Numbered from the stretch's first letter, positions 24,122 to 34,400 are shown. The stretch: DNA of 64,000 nt from Prevotella sp. 885 (GCF_002265625.1 NZ_NOVE01000009.1:1-64000), one strand, 5' to 3'. The notes: generated by a model not told the origin, from the sequence alone. A program made the numbers and translations.

Positions 24122-25053
24122 TAAGTTTCATCATACCCGCTTTCAACGTGGACGCTGACATGCTCAGGGAATGCCTGGAGAGCATCATGGCGCTGTCGTT
24201 GAGTAGGGAGGAACGCGAGATAATACTAATAGACGACGGCTCGGACGTACCTGCCATCTGCAGCCTTACAGACGTAGCTGACGAGATTGTGTATCTCAGA
24301 CAACCTAACAAGGGACTCTCCGAAGCGAGGAACATCGGTATAAAATTGGCTACAGGACGATTTGTCCAGTTTGTAGACGCAGACGACCACCTTATCAGGG
24401 CGCCGTACGAGCATTGTCTCGACATTGCCAGATATCACAACCCGGACCTTGTGCTCTTCGAGAGCACCTCGAAGGAGGAGAAGCAGCCTAAGACGCCTTT
24501 CGCCTACGACGGTCCGAAGACGGGAAGCAGCTATATGAGGCAGAACAACATGAGGGCTGCGGCATGGGGCTACCTCTTCGAGAGACAGATATTGGGCAGA
24601 CTGAGGTTTACGCCCGGACTTTATCATGAGGACGAGGAGTTTACGCCGCAACTGATGCTACGCTCCGAACGCCTCTACACCACAGACGCCAAAGCATACT
24701 ATTACCGTATGCGAAGCGGATCAATTGTCAACAACGACAACCCCGAGCATACGCGACACCTGCTGGCTGACACGGAGCGCATCCTGGAACACCTTCAGTC
24801 GCTCGTAGTGCCGGAGCATGACCGCCCTGCCCTCAACCGCCGCATAGCGCAGCTCACAATGGACTATCTATATAACGTCATACGCAGGACACGCGACCGC
24901 AAGACACTGGAAGAGACTATGGAGAGGCTGACGCAGAAGGGACTCTATCCCCTGCCCGACCGCAACTATACGAAGAAATACGTGTATTTCAGGAAGATGA
25001 TGTCGCATTCGGTAACGCGCCGACTGTTATTCCTCTTAATAATAAAACGATGA
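24103..25053 (+). CDS. Family 2 glycosyltransferase
   Basis: 316 residues of the same GT-A family but clearly diverged from its neighbour: VSFIIPAFNVDADMLRECLE at the start, IILIDDGSDVPAI, GLSEARNIGIKLATG and QFVDADDHLI as the DxD site. A YHEDEEFTPQLMLRS segment near 180 provides the acceptor-side ED motif. It overlaps the upstream gene by 19 bp and the downstream gene by 4 bp (ATGA), so the three are translationally coupled. Confidence 0.92.
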   Translation: MQKQPLVSFIIPAFNVDADMLRECLESIMALSLSREEREIILIDDGSDVPAICSLTDVADEIVYLRQPNKGLSEARNIGIKLATGRFVQFVDADDHLIRAPYEHCLDIARYHNPDLVLFESTSKEEKQPKTPFAYDGPKTGSSYMRQNNMRAAAWGYLFERQILGRLRFTPGLYHEDEEFTPQLMLRSERLYTTDAKAYYYRMRSGSIVNNDNPEHTRHLLADTERILEHLQSLVVPEHDRPALNRRIAQLTMDYLYNVIRRTRDRKTLEETMERLTQKGLYPLPDRNYTKKYVYFRKMMSHSVTRRLLFLLIIKR

Positions 25054-26177
25054 AGATATTACTTATCGGCGAATACAGCAACGTGCATTGGACTCTAGCT
25101 GAGGGACTGAGACGTCTCGGACATAAGGTGACGGTGGTGTCCAACGGCGACTTCTGGAAAGACTACCGACGCGACATCTCGCTCGTCAGACGACACGGAA
25201 GGACGGGAGGACTCAGATTCTTGGGACGCCTGGCGCTTACCCTGCCGAAGCTGCGCGGATATGACATCGTACAGATCATAAATCCTATGTTCGTGGAGCT
25301 GAAGGCGGAACGCATTTTCCCCATCTACGACTTCCTAAGACGACATAACCGGAAGATGGTGCTCGGAGGATTCGGCATGGACTATTACTGGGTGAACACC
25401 TGCTGCGAAGACAAGCCTTTGCTCTACAGCGACTTCAATATCGGGTCCGAGCTACGCACCAATGCCGACGCTCTCAAGGAGAAGGCTGACTGGCTGGGGA
25501 CAGCGAAGGAAAGACTCAACAAATACATAGCCGCTGACTGCGACCACATCATTACGGGGCTATACGAATATCAGGTGTGCTATGAACGACACTTCCCAAA
25601 GAAGACGTCATTCATTCCTTTCCCCATCGTCTGCAAGCCGAACGTCATGGAGCAAGCGCAGCACGAAGCAGACAATCACGAAGAGCAACAACGCCCCACA
25701 CGCATCTTCATAGGCATCAACCGCACACGCTCAGAATATAAGGGTACGGACATCATGCTGAAGGCTGCGGAGGACGTGCAGAGGAAGCATCCGGAGAGAA
25801 TGAAGCTCGTAGTGGCTGAGTCGGTGCCGTTCAGCGAATACTGCAAGATGATGGACGGTTCGGACGCCATCATGGACCAGCTCTACAGCTATACGCCTGC
25901 CATGAACGCCCTGGAAGCGATGAGCAAGGGCATCATCTGCATAGGAGGCGGAGAAGAAGCTAACTACGACATCCTCGGCGAACAGACCCTGCGACCCATA
26001 ATAAACGTGAGACCCACATACGAGAGCGTCTACAGCGAGACAGAACGCCTCATAATGCATCCCGAACGCATAGCTCAGCTGAAGAAGGAGAGCCTGGAAT
26101 ACATTGCCAAGCATCACGACTACGTGAAGGTGGCACGGAGGTATGAGGAGATTTATATGCGCATCCTTAACGAATAG
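25050..26177 (+). CDS. Glycosyltransferase, GT-B (family 4-like)
   Basis: 375 residues. It begins MKILLIGEYSNVHWTLAEGL with RRLGHKVTVVSNGDFW, the usual N-terminal Rossmann half of GT-B enzymes. The C-terminal half has IFIGINRTRSEYKGTDIMLKA, and YSYTPAMNALEAMSKGIICIGGGEE in place of the usual GT4 EGFPNVLLEAMA segment. The donor is unknown. It is the third member of the overlapping glycosyltransferase operon. Confidence 0.85.
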   Translation: MKILLIGEYSNVHWTLAEGLRRLGHKVTVVSNGDFWKDYRRDISLVRRHGRTGGLRFLGRLALTLPKLRGYDIVQIINPMFVELKAERIFPIYDFLRRHNRKMVLGGFGMDYYWVNTCCEDKPLLYSDFNIGSELRTNADALKEKADWLGTAKERLNKYIAADCDHIITGLYEYQVCYERHFPKKTSFIPFPIVCKPNVMEQAQHEADNHEEQQRPTRIFIGINRTRSEYKGTDIMLKAAEDVQRKHPERMKLVVAESVPFSEYCKMMDGSDAIMDQLYSYTPAMNALEAMSKGIICIGGGEEANYDILGEQTLRPIINVRPTYESVYSETERLIMHPERIAQLKKESLEYIAKHHDYVKVARRYEEIYMRILNE

Positions 26178-26219
26178 GAAAACAAACAATAAAAACGAGA
26201 AATACAGAAAACCATAAAT

Positions 26220-27395
26220 ATGAACATCAAGTATGATATGTTTCTGCTGCTTGCCCTTATGGGGACTGCCTCTGCAGGAGCGCAGAACAAGAAGGCTGCC
26301 AAGCCCAAGGCAAAGACCACAGCCGTGAAGCCTGCCATGTCGGCTCATGCGAAGGCTCTCTTTGACGAGATGCTGCCCAATACGCAGAAGATATTCGTCA
26401 TAGACAGCATGGTGGTGAGCAAGGACAACATTCTGGAAGCCATCCCCCTGCCAGCGACATACGGAAGAATGGAGAAGACAGCCGACTTCTTCAACAATCC
26501 GGCGAAGGAGGGATATGCCTTTGTCAACGGATTCGGCAACAAATGCTACTACACGGAGATGGGCACGGACAGCATCTCACGCCTTTACATGCAGGAGAAG
26601 GTGGGCAATGAGTGGGGCGAACCCATTCCCGTTAAAGAGATAAACGAGCGCTTCACGGACATCAGCTTCCCGTTCATGTCGTCAGACGGCCTTACGCTCT
26701 ACTTCTCAGCCAAATCAGAGGAGGAAGGTCTGGGCAAGCGTGACATATACATGACGAAGTATGACGCGGAGGAAGGCAAGTTCCTGCAAGCGGAGAATAT
26801 CGGCTTGCCATTCAATTCAATGGACGACGACGTGATATACGTAGAAGCGGATGCGGACAAGATGGCATGGTTCGGCACGTCACGCCGACAGTCTGAAGGC
26901 AAGATCTGCGTTTACGCCTTCGTGCCGTCGCAGCAACGCCAGAACTATCAGAAGGACGAGATGACGGACGCACGTCTGAAAAGCCTCGCATCGCTGATAA
27001 GAATACGCGACACATGGACTACGCCCGAGATAAGAGACCAGGAGGTCAACCGTCTGGCTGCCATGAAGGAAAAGGCTAAGAGCAGCAAGGGTGCCACGGA
27101 GAATGCCGACTTCATCGTGAACGACAACCTCACTTACCATAGTGCACAGGACTTCCGCTCCGACGAGACCCGCAGGACTTACTACGACGTCATACGCCTC
27201 AGAAATGACATAAAGAGCAAGGAAAACTCGCTCGAGGCATTGCGTGACAAATACCATTACGCCTCGGCTTCTGAGCGTAACAAGCTGGCAAGGCAGATAA
27301 TGTCGCTCGAGGAAAAGACCGAACAGACCCTACGCGACCTCAAGACGCTATCTGACAATCTGAGACGTGCCGAGATGCAGCTCATCAGACGATAG
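26220..27395 (+). CDS. Exported protein with PD40/WD40-like beta-propeller repeats and coiled-coil tail
   Basis: 391 residues with a signal peptide (LLLALMGTASAGAQ), then a lysine-rich linker. Segments such as SFPFMSSDGLTLYFSAKSEE and GLGKRDIYMTKYDAEEGK (near 140-190) are PD40-type propeller blades, seen in TolB-like and OmpA-associated proteins. From about 300 the protein is charged and helical (RNDIKSKENSLEALRDKYHY, EEKTEQTLRDLKTLSDNL), probably a coiled coil. It lies 42 bp after the glycosyltransferases and may belong to their transcription unit. The role is unknown; cell-envelope assembly or stability is plausible. Confidence 0.75.
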   Translation: MNIKYDMFLLLALMGTASAGAQNKKAAKPKAKTTAVKPAMSAHAKALFDEMLPNTQKIFVIDSMVVSKDNILEAIPLPATYGRMEKTADFFNNPAKEGYAFVNGFGNKCYYTEMGTDSISRLYMQEKVGNEWGEPIPVKEINERFTDISFPFMSSDGLTLYFSAKSEEEGLGKRDIYMTKYDAEEGKFLQAENIGLPFNSMDDDVIYVEADADKMAWFGTSRRQSEGKICVYAFVPSQQRQNYQKDEMTDARLKSLASLIRIRDTWTTPEIRDQEVNRLAAMKEKAKSSKGATENADFIVNDNLTYHSAQDFRSDETRRTYYDVIRLRNDIKSKENSLEALRDKYHYASASERNKLARQIMSLEEKTEQTLRDLKTLSDNLRRAEMQLIRR

Positions 27396-27439
27396 GAATT
27401 CCGGCAAAAGACAGACATAACCTAAAAACTAATGATATT

Positions 27440-28321
27440 ATGGAGAAAAAGTATTTCGCAGAATCTGAACTGATAATAAATAAGGACGGCAGCGTGTTCC
27501 ACCTTCATGTACGTCCGGAACAGCTGGCTGACAAGGTGATTCTCGTGGGCGACCCAGGTCGTGTGGCTCTGGTGGCTTCTCACTTCGAGGAGAAAGAAAT
27601 GGAGGTGGAGAGCCGCGAATTCCGTACTGTCACAGGAACATACAAGGGCAAGCGCATCACGGTTATCTCAACGGGCATCGGTTGCGACAACATTGACATC
27701 GTCATGAACGAGGTGGACGCTCTCGCCAACATCGACTTCCAGACCCGCACGGAGAAGCAGCAGCTGCGCAGCCTCGAGATTGTACGTATCGGAACGTGTG
27801 GCGGACTGCAGCTCAACACTCCCGAAGGCACCTTCATCTGCTCGGAATACTCTGTAGGCTTCGACGGTCTGCTCAACTTCTATGAGGGCAGAAACGCCGT
27901 CTGCGACCTTAAGATGGAACGCGCCCTTATCGGTCACCTCGGATGGACCGGCAATATGTGCCAGCCTTATCCCTACGTCATCAAGGCTGACGAGAATCTG
28001 GTGGAGCGCATCGCCCAGAACGATATGGTAAGAGGCATAACCGTAGCCTGTGGTGGCTTCTTCGGACCGCAAGGCAGGCAGCTGCGCGTGCCTCTCGTAG
28101 ATCCGCATCAGAACGAGAAGATAGAGAGTTTCGAGTATGAGGGTATGCACATTACCAACTTCGAAATGGAGAGTTCGGCTCTTGCTGGTCTGGCAAAGCT
28201 GATGGGACATCGTGCCACCACAACGTGCATGGTCATAGCCAACCGCAGAGCAGGCAAGGCCAATACGGGATATAAGAACATCATAGACGAACTCATCACT
28301 CTCGTGTTGGACAGAATCTAA
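27440..28321 (+). CDS. Nucleoside phosphorylase (uridine phosphorylase-like)
   Basis: 293 residues of the PNP_UDP_1 family. The phosphate-binding ILVGDPGRVALVASHFE (near 34-50), VISTGIGCDNIDIVMNEVDAL, EIVRIGTCGGLQ and the nucleoside-binding ITNFEMESSALAGLAKLMGH are typical of uridine or related phosphorylases. They split a nucleoside with phosphate into base and ribose-1-phosphate in salvage. The exact base is not certain from the sequence. A bidirectional terminator follows. Confidence 0.88.
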   Translation: MEKKYFAESELIINKDGSVFHLHVRPEQLADKVILVGDPGRVALVASHFEEKEMEVESREFRTVTGTYKGKRITVISTGIGCDNIDIVMNEVDALANIDFQTRTEKQQLRSLEIVRIGTCGGLQLNTPEGTFICSEYSVGFDGLLNFYEGRNAVCDLKMERALIGHLGWTGNMCQPYPYVIKADENLVERIAQNDMVRGITVACGGFFGPQGRQLRVPLVDPHQNEKIESFEYEGMHITNFEMESSALAGLAKLMGHRATTTCMVIANRRAGKANTGYKNIIDELITLVLDRI

Positions 28322-28325
28322 TAAA

Positions 28326-28386
28326 AAAAGGCTTTAAGTCTTGAAGTTACAGATCAATCTTTGTAACACATGACTTAAAGCCTTTT
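28326..28386. terminator. Bidirectional terminator between nucleoside phosphorylase and tdh
   Basis: AAAAGGCTTTAAGTC (28326-28340) is exactly complementary to GACTTAAAGCCTTTT (28372-28386); T tracts close both ends. Confidence 0.9.
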
Positions 28387-28408
28387 ATATTTTCAGGAAC
28401 CTATTGTT

Positions 28409-29371
28409 TTATTTGTTTACTCCCAACTTAATAGAGAGCTTCTCAAGCATATCGCGTGTCATTGAGTCGAGGTCGTACTTCGGATTCCAATCCCACTCCT
28501 CGCGAGCGCAATGGTCGTCCATGCAGTCAGGCCAGCTCTCTGCGATACCCTGCTTCAGAGGATCCACGTCATAAACCATCTCGAAGTCGGGCTTGTAGCG
28601 CTTGATGGCCTCGAATACGGTCTCAGGACCGAAGCTGAGAGAAGCGATGTTGAATGAGTTGCGGTGGATAAGGCGTGTAGGATCAGCCTCCATCAGCTGG
28701 ATGGCAGCATTCAGAGTGTCCGGCATGTAGATCATATCCATGAGAGTGCCTTCCTTGATCGGGCAGACAAACTTCTCGCCACGAACAGCTGAATAGTAGA
28801 TGTCAACAGCATAGTCGGTTGTGCCGCCACCCGGAGGTGTAACGTAAGAGATAACGCCCGGGAATCTTACCGAACGAGTGTCCACACCGTACTTGTTGAA
28901 GTAATAGTCGCTGATGAGCTCTGTTGTCACCTTAGAGATGCCGTATATTGTACGCGGACGCTGGATGGTGTCCTGCGGAGTCTTCCACTTCGGAGTGTCA
29001 AGACCGAACGAACCGATGGAGCTGGGAGTGAAGACAGCACATCCGTGCTCACGAGCCACTTCCAGGATGTTCCAAAGACCGTCAATGCCGATACGCCATG
29101 CCAGACGCGGCTTCGACTCAGCTACTACTGAGAGCAGGGCTGCAAGGTTATATATGGTGTCGATGTTGTACTGCTTCACAACATCAGCTATCATCTGAGG
29201 ATTCGTTACGTCGCACTCTGCCTTAGGACCGCTTTCTGCCAGCTCGCCCTTGGGCTCAGCACCCTTAATGTAACCTGCCACTACATGGTTGCCACCATAG
29301 ATTTCGCGCAGCTTCTTTGTCAGTTCCGAACCGATCTGACCGGTTGAACCAATGACCAAGATATTTTTCAT
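28409..29371 (-). CDS. tdh: L-threonine 3-dehydrogenase, SDR (epimerase-like) type
   Basis: 320 residues of the extended short-chain dehydrogenase fold. ILVIGSTGQIGSELTKKL (4-21) is the NAD-binding glycine motif, TPSSIGSFG carries the catalytic Ser/Thr region and YGISK (about 141-145) the Tyr-x-x-x-Lys pair. It oxidises L-threonine to 2-amino-3-ketobutyrate. It is not the zinc-dependent E. coli type. The next gene, on the opposite strand, encodes the enzyme for the following step, which supports this call over a sugar epimerase. Confidence 0.88.
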   Translation of the reverse strand: MKNILVIGSTGQIGSELTKKLREIYGGNHVVAGYIKGAEPKGELAESGPKAECDVTNPQMIADVVKQYNIDTIYNLAALLSVVAESKPRLAWRIGIDGLWNILEVAREHGCAVFTPSSIGSFGLDTPKWKTPQDTIQRPRTIYGISKVTTELISDYYFNKYGVDTRSVRFPGVISYVTPPGGGTTDYAVDIYYSAVRGEKFVCPIKEGTLMDMIYMPDTLNAAIQLMEADPTRLIHRNSFNIASLSFGPETVFEAIKRYKPDFEMVYDVDPLKQGIAESWPDCMDDHCAREEWDWNPKYDLDSMTRDMLEKLSIKLGVNK

Positions 29372-29448
29372 ACTAATAGTTTAAATTGTTATAAAGGATT
29401 TTCGTTAACTATAAGTTTTACGTTTTCTAAGATTTACGTTTGCGAGTG

Positions 29449-29480
29449 CAAAATAACTACTTTTTTCTATACTTACCAAA
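29449..29480 (-). promoter_or_regulatory. Promoter of tdh
   Basis: On the minus strand TTTG (29477-29480), 20 bp, then TTATTTTG (29449-29456); a close match with about 78 bp of leader. The spacer to kbl therefore holds two divergent promoters. Confidence 0.6.
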
Positions 29481-29583
29481 TTTCCATCTTCATTTTTTTT
29501 CGATTTTATCGTCCTGACATCAAAAAGAAAGCTGCTGATACGTAATCTACATGGCATTTAACATATTTAACGCTGAAAAGTGA

Positions 29584-29612
29584 TTGCGTATGAAAAATTA
29601 TGTGTTAATTTG
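29584..29612 (+). promoter_or_regulatory. Putative promoter of kbl
   Basis: TTG at 29584-29586 and TTAATTTG at 29605-29612, 18 bp apart, about 38 bp before kbl. The -7 box deviates by one base. Confidence 0.45.
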
Positions 29613-29649
29613 CAAAATAAATTCAACATAACTTATAAATCTTAATAAC

Positions 29650-30837
29650 ATGTACGGAAAAGTAAAAGAACATCTCGCTACCGCATTGGAGAACCTTAAG
29701 GCGGCAGGTTTGTACAAGGAAGAACGCATCATCGAAAGCCCGCAGCAGGCTGCCATCCAGGTAAATGGTAAGGAAGTGCTCAACTTCTGCGCCAACAACT
29801 ACCTCGGCCTCTCTAACAACCCACGCCTCATCGAGGGTGCAAAGAAGATGATGGACAGACGCGGCTTCGGTATGTCGTCAGTACGCTTCATCTGCGGCAC
29901 TCAGGACATCCACAAGGAGCTGGAGGCTGCCATCACAGAATACTTCCAGACAGAAGACACCATCCTGTATGCTGCCTGCTTCGACGCCAACGGAGGTCTC
30001 TTCGGCTCGTTCCTTACCGACCAGGACGCCATCATCTCTGACGCCCTCAACCACGCTTCCATCATCGACGGCGTACGCCTCTGCAAGGCTAAGCGTTATC
30101 GTTACGCCAACGCCAACATGGAAGAGCTGGAGAAATGCCTTCAGGAGGCTCAGGAGCAGCGCTTCCGCATCATCTGCACAGACGGCGTATTCTCAATGGA
30201 CGGCAATGTGGCTCCTATCGACAAGATCTGCGACCTCGCTGAGAAGTATGACGCTCTCGTAATGGTGGATGAGTCGCACTCTGCAGGCGTTGTAGGCGCA
30301 ACAGGCCACGGCGTTAGCGAGCTCTGCAATACATACGGCCGCGTGGACATCTATACCGGCACACTCGGCAAGGCATTCGGCGGCGCACTCGGAGGATTCA
30401 CAACAGGACGTAAGGAAATCATCGACATGCTCCGTCAGAGCAGCCGTCCTTACCTCTTCTCTAACTCACTCGCTCCTTCCATCATCGGCGCAAGCCTCGA
30501 AGTATTCAAGATGCTCAAGGAGGACAACTCAATACATGACCGTCTCGTGGAAAACGTAAACTACTTCCGCGACAAGATGATGGCTGCCGGCTTCGACATC
30601 AAGCCCACACAGAGCGCCATCTGCGCCGTTATGCTTTATGACGCTCCTCTCTCACAGCGTTACGCCAACCGACTCCTCGAGGAGGGCATCTACGTTACAG
30701 GCTTCTACTATCCTGTTGTACCGAAGGGCGAGGCTCGTATCCGCGTACAGCTCTCAGCAGGTCACACACGCGAGCAGCTCGACAAGGCCATCGCAGCATT
30801 CATCAAGATCGGTAAGGAGCTTGGCGTTCTGAAGTAA
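29650..30837 (+). CDS. kbl: Glycine C-acetyltransferase (2-amino-3-ketobutyrate CoA ligase)
   Basis: A 395-residue PLP enzyme that splits 2-amino-3-ketobutyrate with CoA into glycine and acetyl-CoA. It shows NFCANNYLGLSNNPRLIEGA near 47-66, the DGVFSMDGNVAPID segment and VMVDESHSAGVVGATGHG with the PLP-contacting DESH. TGTLGKAFGGALGGFT carries the Schiff-base lysine (TLGKA). Length matches KBL of E. coli (398). It is divergent from tdh, and the two together degrade threonine to glycine and acetyl-CoA. Confidence 0.96.
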   Translation: MYGKVKEHLATALENLKAAGLYKEERIIESPQQAAIQVNGKEVLNFCANNYLGLSNNPRLIEGAKKMMDRRGFGMSSVRFICGTQDIHKELEAAITEYFQTEDTILYAACFDANGGLFGSFLTDQDAIISDALNHASIIDGVRLCKAKRYRYANANMEELEKCLQEAQEQRFRIICTDGVFSMDGNVAPIDKICDLAEKYDALVMVDESHSAGVVGATGHGVSELCNTYGRVDIYTGTLGKAFGGALGGFTTGRKEIIDMLRQSSRPYLFSNSLAPSIIGASLEVFKMLKEDNSIHDRLVENVNYFRDKMMAAGFDIKPTQSAICAVMLYDAPLSQRYANRLLEEGIYVTGFYYPVVPKGEARIRVQLSAGHTREQLDKAIAAFIKIGKELGVLK

Positions 30838-30880
30838 GCCACTCCCCTATCACATAAACTCCCCTATCACACATAGGGAC

Positions 30881-30940
30881 AAAAAAACAACATTCTTAAA
30901 TCTTGCTTTTAGGGAGAAATAAGAATGTTGTTTTTTTTTT
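30881..30940 (+). terminator. Terminator of kbl
   Basis: AAAAACAACATTCTTA (to 30898) pairs with TAAGAATGTTG and the following ten T at 30920-30940; A and T runs flank both sides, so it may work in both directions. Confidence 0.85.
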
Positions 30941-31014
30941 GTAAAATCCTTTGCCGTAGCCACGTACCCACGTCAGGTCTGTCTTCATGTTTTTTTAATC
31001 TCTTCATAAGGGCG

Positions 31015-31228
31015 TAATTGATAATTGACAAATTGATAATTGATAATAAGAGGCATTCTGAGTATACCACCAATTCTGGCACCATTTCTTTATATATACA
31101 ATATATTATATTGTATATATAAAATTTTTCTAATCACTTTCTATTGTTTTCATTCCTTCATTTTTCGTTCTCCTATATTTCTCCTACATAAAAGGCCTTA
31201 TTGTCAATTATCAATTATCAATTAACTC
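31015..31228. mobile_element. MITE-like inverted-repeat element
   Basis: AATTGATAATTGATAATAAG (31031-31050) is repeated in inverted form as CTTATTGTCAATTATCAATT (31197-31216) with one mismatch. The ends are extended by further TTGATAATTG words. The interior has a 35-nt perfect palindrome (31089-31123) and no coding potential. Size about 210 bp and terminal inverted repeats suggest a non-autonomous element, but no target-site duplication was identified. Words like it occur elsewhere in the window (near 1647 and 22951). Confidence 0.4.
31089..31123. repeat. Perfect 35-nt AT-rich palindrome
   Basis: The 17-bp arms are exact complements around one central base at 31106: TTTATATATACAATATA and its reverse complement. 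It can form a cruciform. It lies between kbl and the promoter at 31401 and has no T-tract pattern of a terminator. Confidence 0.9.
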
Positions 31229-31400
31229 TCCCAGTATTCCGAGATTTCTGATGCAAAGATATGGAGGCAAGAAACATCCACTATACAACAACAACCAGCC
31301 ACTTGAAGCACCGAAAACCGCCACTTTACGGCATGTGAAGCCGCTATAAGAGTTAATAATTCTTAATCGCTCTGTTTCTGCCCTCCGCAAACCCTCATTA

Positions 31401-31432
31401 TTTGGATGTGCGAAGCATAGTAAGTAACTTTG
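31401..31432 (+). promoter_or_regulatory. Orphan plus-strand promoter facing the restriction-like locus
   Basis: TTTG (31401-31404), 20 bp, then TAACTTTG (31425-31432), an excellent Bacteroidetes promoter. No plus-strand ORF follows; the transcript would run antisense into the end of the helicase-methyltransferase gene. The remaining DNA at 31227-31400 shows no gene. Confidence 0.6.
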
Positions 31433-31441
31433 TGTTGTTAT

Positions 31442-31477
31442 AAAAAAATCACAGGCGGCACGAATGCCACCTGTGAT
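31442..31477 (-). terminator. Terminator of the helicase-methyltransferase gene
   Basis: On the minus strand a 13-bp stem (31448-31460 with 31465-31477, one G-U) closes on a TTCG tetraloop and is followed by seven T. It lies 20 bp after the stop at 31497. Confidence 0.9.
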
Positions 31478-31496
31478 ATAAGAGAAGATTTACTGT

Positions 31497-34400
31497 TTAC
31501 ATTTCCTTCACGGTACGCTCTATGAGCGCCACTTCTTCCTCCGTTATGCCATACTTGGCATAGAGCTGTCGGTCGATGGATGGGATGTCGTCCGGAGTCC
31601 AGGAGATGTCGCCGGAGGACGTGAAGTTCTCCTTTGGTACGAAGATGAACTTCTCTGGGGAGAGATCCTGCGACGTTATGGTCTGGAGCATCAGGAAACG
31701 CGCGAACTTGGTGCTCAGGAAGGCATAGAGGTTCTTGGCCTCAACCTCGGTCTTGTATGCTCCGCCCACCAGATAGGTCTGCGTGCAGATGGTGGCAGGA
31801 GGAAGTATGGTCATGGCAGAGAGAACGCGGAACATTCCGTTGCGGTCGGGCGTGCCGGCATGTTCGCAGGTGGCTTTGGAGAAGACCACCTTATAGAGGT
31901 CGGTCATGTCCTGATTCTTGCGAATCTCGTCTCGGCGTACATAGGTGACGGGACCGGTGGACTTGAGAGCCACGACGTCACGATCGGTCTCAGGGTCGGC
32001 AGTTCCACGGTAAGTGGTGACAAATCCGAAGGGAGTCTGTCCGGTAACCTGCGTGCTGAGATTATCTTCTCCGCAAACAGCCGTTACCTTATTGACGATG
32101 GAGAGGGCGTCGTTGTTTCTGACGAATATGGCATACTGATTGAGCGACCGGTCGCACGTGCTGGTCTTGCCATGGAAGGTGTTGGTGAAGCGGCAAGGGC
32201 TGTTGTGGCGAGCGTCCCAAAGGAAGTAGTTGACACCTCCCGAGATGTCCACCGTGGGGAAGAGGTCCTTCGAGTCAACATAGTCGACGATGGCGCGGAA
32301 GCGGCAGTCTGCAAGCATGTCACGACGGAAAGCGTCCAGTCCTCTACCTCCCGTAAACCATCTTGAGGGCATGATCATGGAGATGTAGCTTGGGCCCATG
32401 TCGCGTGCCACTTCCAGGAACTGGTTGTAGAGCGGGATGCCGTAATTGTCCTTCTGTTCTCCGATGTTAAGCTGGTAAGGAGGATTGCCTATGATTGCGT
32501 CAAATTTCATTTCTTTGTCGTTTTTGTTCCAGAAAGCGGGACCGTCAGAGAGCATACGCGCCAGTCGGTTCTTATACACCATGACGAGCGGCACAAGATT
32601 GTCCACGCGTCGTACGTTCACGCAGATGTCCTTTCTGTAGCCAAGCAGGGTGCGTCTGGTTATCTTTTCGGCTATGTGCGTGCGGCAGACGGCGAAGATG
32701 TTATTCTCGAGAATGTCCTTCCAGAGCTTTAATGATTCTTCGTCGGTAAGCATATCGAAGAGTCCCTGCGACTGGCTGCTTCTCGACTTGTAGACGGAAT
32801 ATGCTGCATAGAGCGCATAGAGTCCGGTCTTGGAGCAGATGTCGAGGATGCGTGTGCCAGGCTTCATGAATACGCGCTCCGTGACGTCGCCGTTATATAC
32901 GAAGCGTGGCTGCGCGATGGGCTTGCCCGTACGGTCATCGAAGAAGCAATAGCCGCCAAGCGTGTCTGCCATCTGGCTGTTTATGGTTCGCCATGGGGTA
33001 AGGATGGTCTCACGGTCAGGATAGCAGAAGTCGCCGAGGATGGCAGCCACCTCATTCATACGGTCGCCGACGGTCATGTTGTCAGCCTTGCGGAGGCGCT
33101 CCACTATGACCTTGGCTGTAGCCACGAAGATGTCCTCACGATAGAATCGCTTCAGCTTGTTGAAGAGGCGCACGGTAATGCCCGTAGGCATAAACTCCTT
33201 CCATGAGTCGGCATCGATGCCGTTGATGAACGAATCGAGCGTCAGTCCCTCGATGCTCTCCACCGTACCGTAAATCATGATGGGGAAGCGGCTGGATATC
33301 TGATTGAGGATGGCTATGGCTCGCTGGCGCGGAGTGAGGCGGCGTGTGAGTTCCTGAGCCGCGTTCAGTTTGGCGTCGCGATTGTCAGCGGGAGCTTTCT
33401 TCTCCGCAGCCGACTTGCGTGTCTTACGCTTTCCTCCGTTCTTGGCGTTCTCCACCATCTCACGGTTGCGTTGGCGCTCTGTGGCAATGCCGCGCACGAT
33501 GGCCTCGGCTATCTGGTCGAGGACGCGAAGGTCCTGCTTGCGGAGATTGTCAAGATTGCCATAGAGACAGTCGTCGCGGAAGCCGTTGCGGATAAGCGAT
33601 TCTGAATAGACGGAAGTGACGTTACGGATGAACAGCTCCGTGTCGTAATGACTTTGCTTGGAAGCCGAAATCTCCGTTATAGGGCAGAAGCGGAGAAACT
33701 CTGCCAACTTGGCGTAGCGGTCGTCTTCTGACGAAGAAGAGACGTTGTTGAGGACATACTGGTCGACCACGGCGAGGGTGCGTCGCGGCGAGAAGTCGAT
33801 GGCGTAACATTCTTCCTTTACGCGATCTCCTGCATAGGGACTCTGACAACGGAAGATGGTCTGGAAATAGCGCATGCCTCCTGTCTCGGCAGATCCGGCA
33901 AGCATAAGCACGGCTGTCCATTCTGGAACGGAGACACCGGCTGTCAGCCTGCCGCAAGTAAGCGTAATGGTGCGATCGTTGGCAGCCACAGCTTCCCTTA
34001 CCCGCTGGAGAGCGTCACGGTCAGAGCGTGCTCTCTCCACGGCGTCCTGACGCTCATCGCCGAGATTGCCCGCCACATTTACGACAGTATACCCACGGAA
34101 CGGATTGGAAGGTGTGTCCTCTCTGAGCAGCTTGGCAAGGCCGTAGGCCTCCTTCACGCCGGGAAGATACCATAGAGTATGGAGAAGCGATCCGCAGATG
34201 TCCTTGTTGGCGTATGGGAAGAGCTTGTTCTGGCTGCCCTGCCCTATCAGCTGGAGGAAGCGGCGCACATCCTTCTCATGTGCGAAGACAAGATTGTCAA
34301 GCGAGTCGGTTGTGGGGTCTGTTTCTTCTGCCGTCTCCGTACGGAAAAACTCGGAGAAGGCGAAGCCGTCGGCATCCGTGCTATGGAAGCTGCGGAAGTC

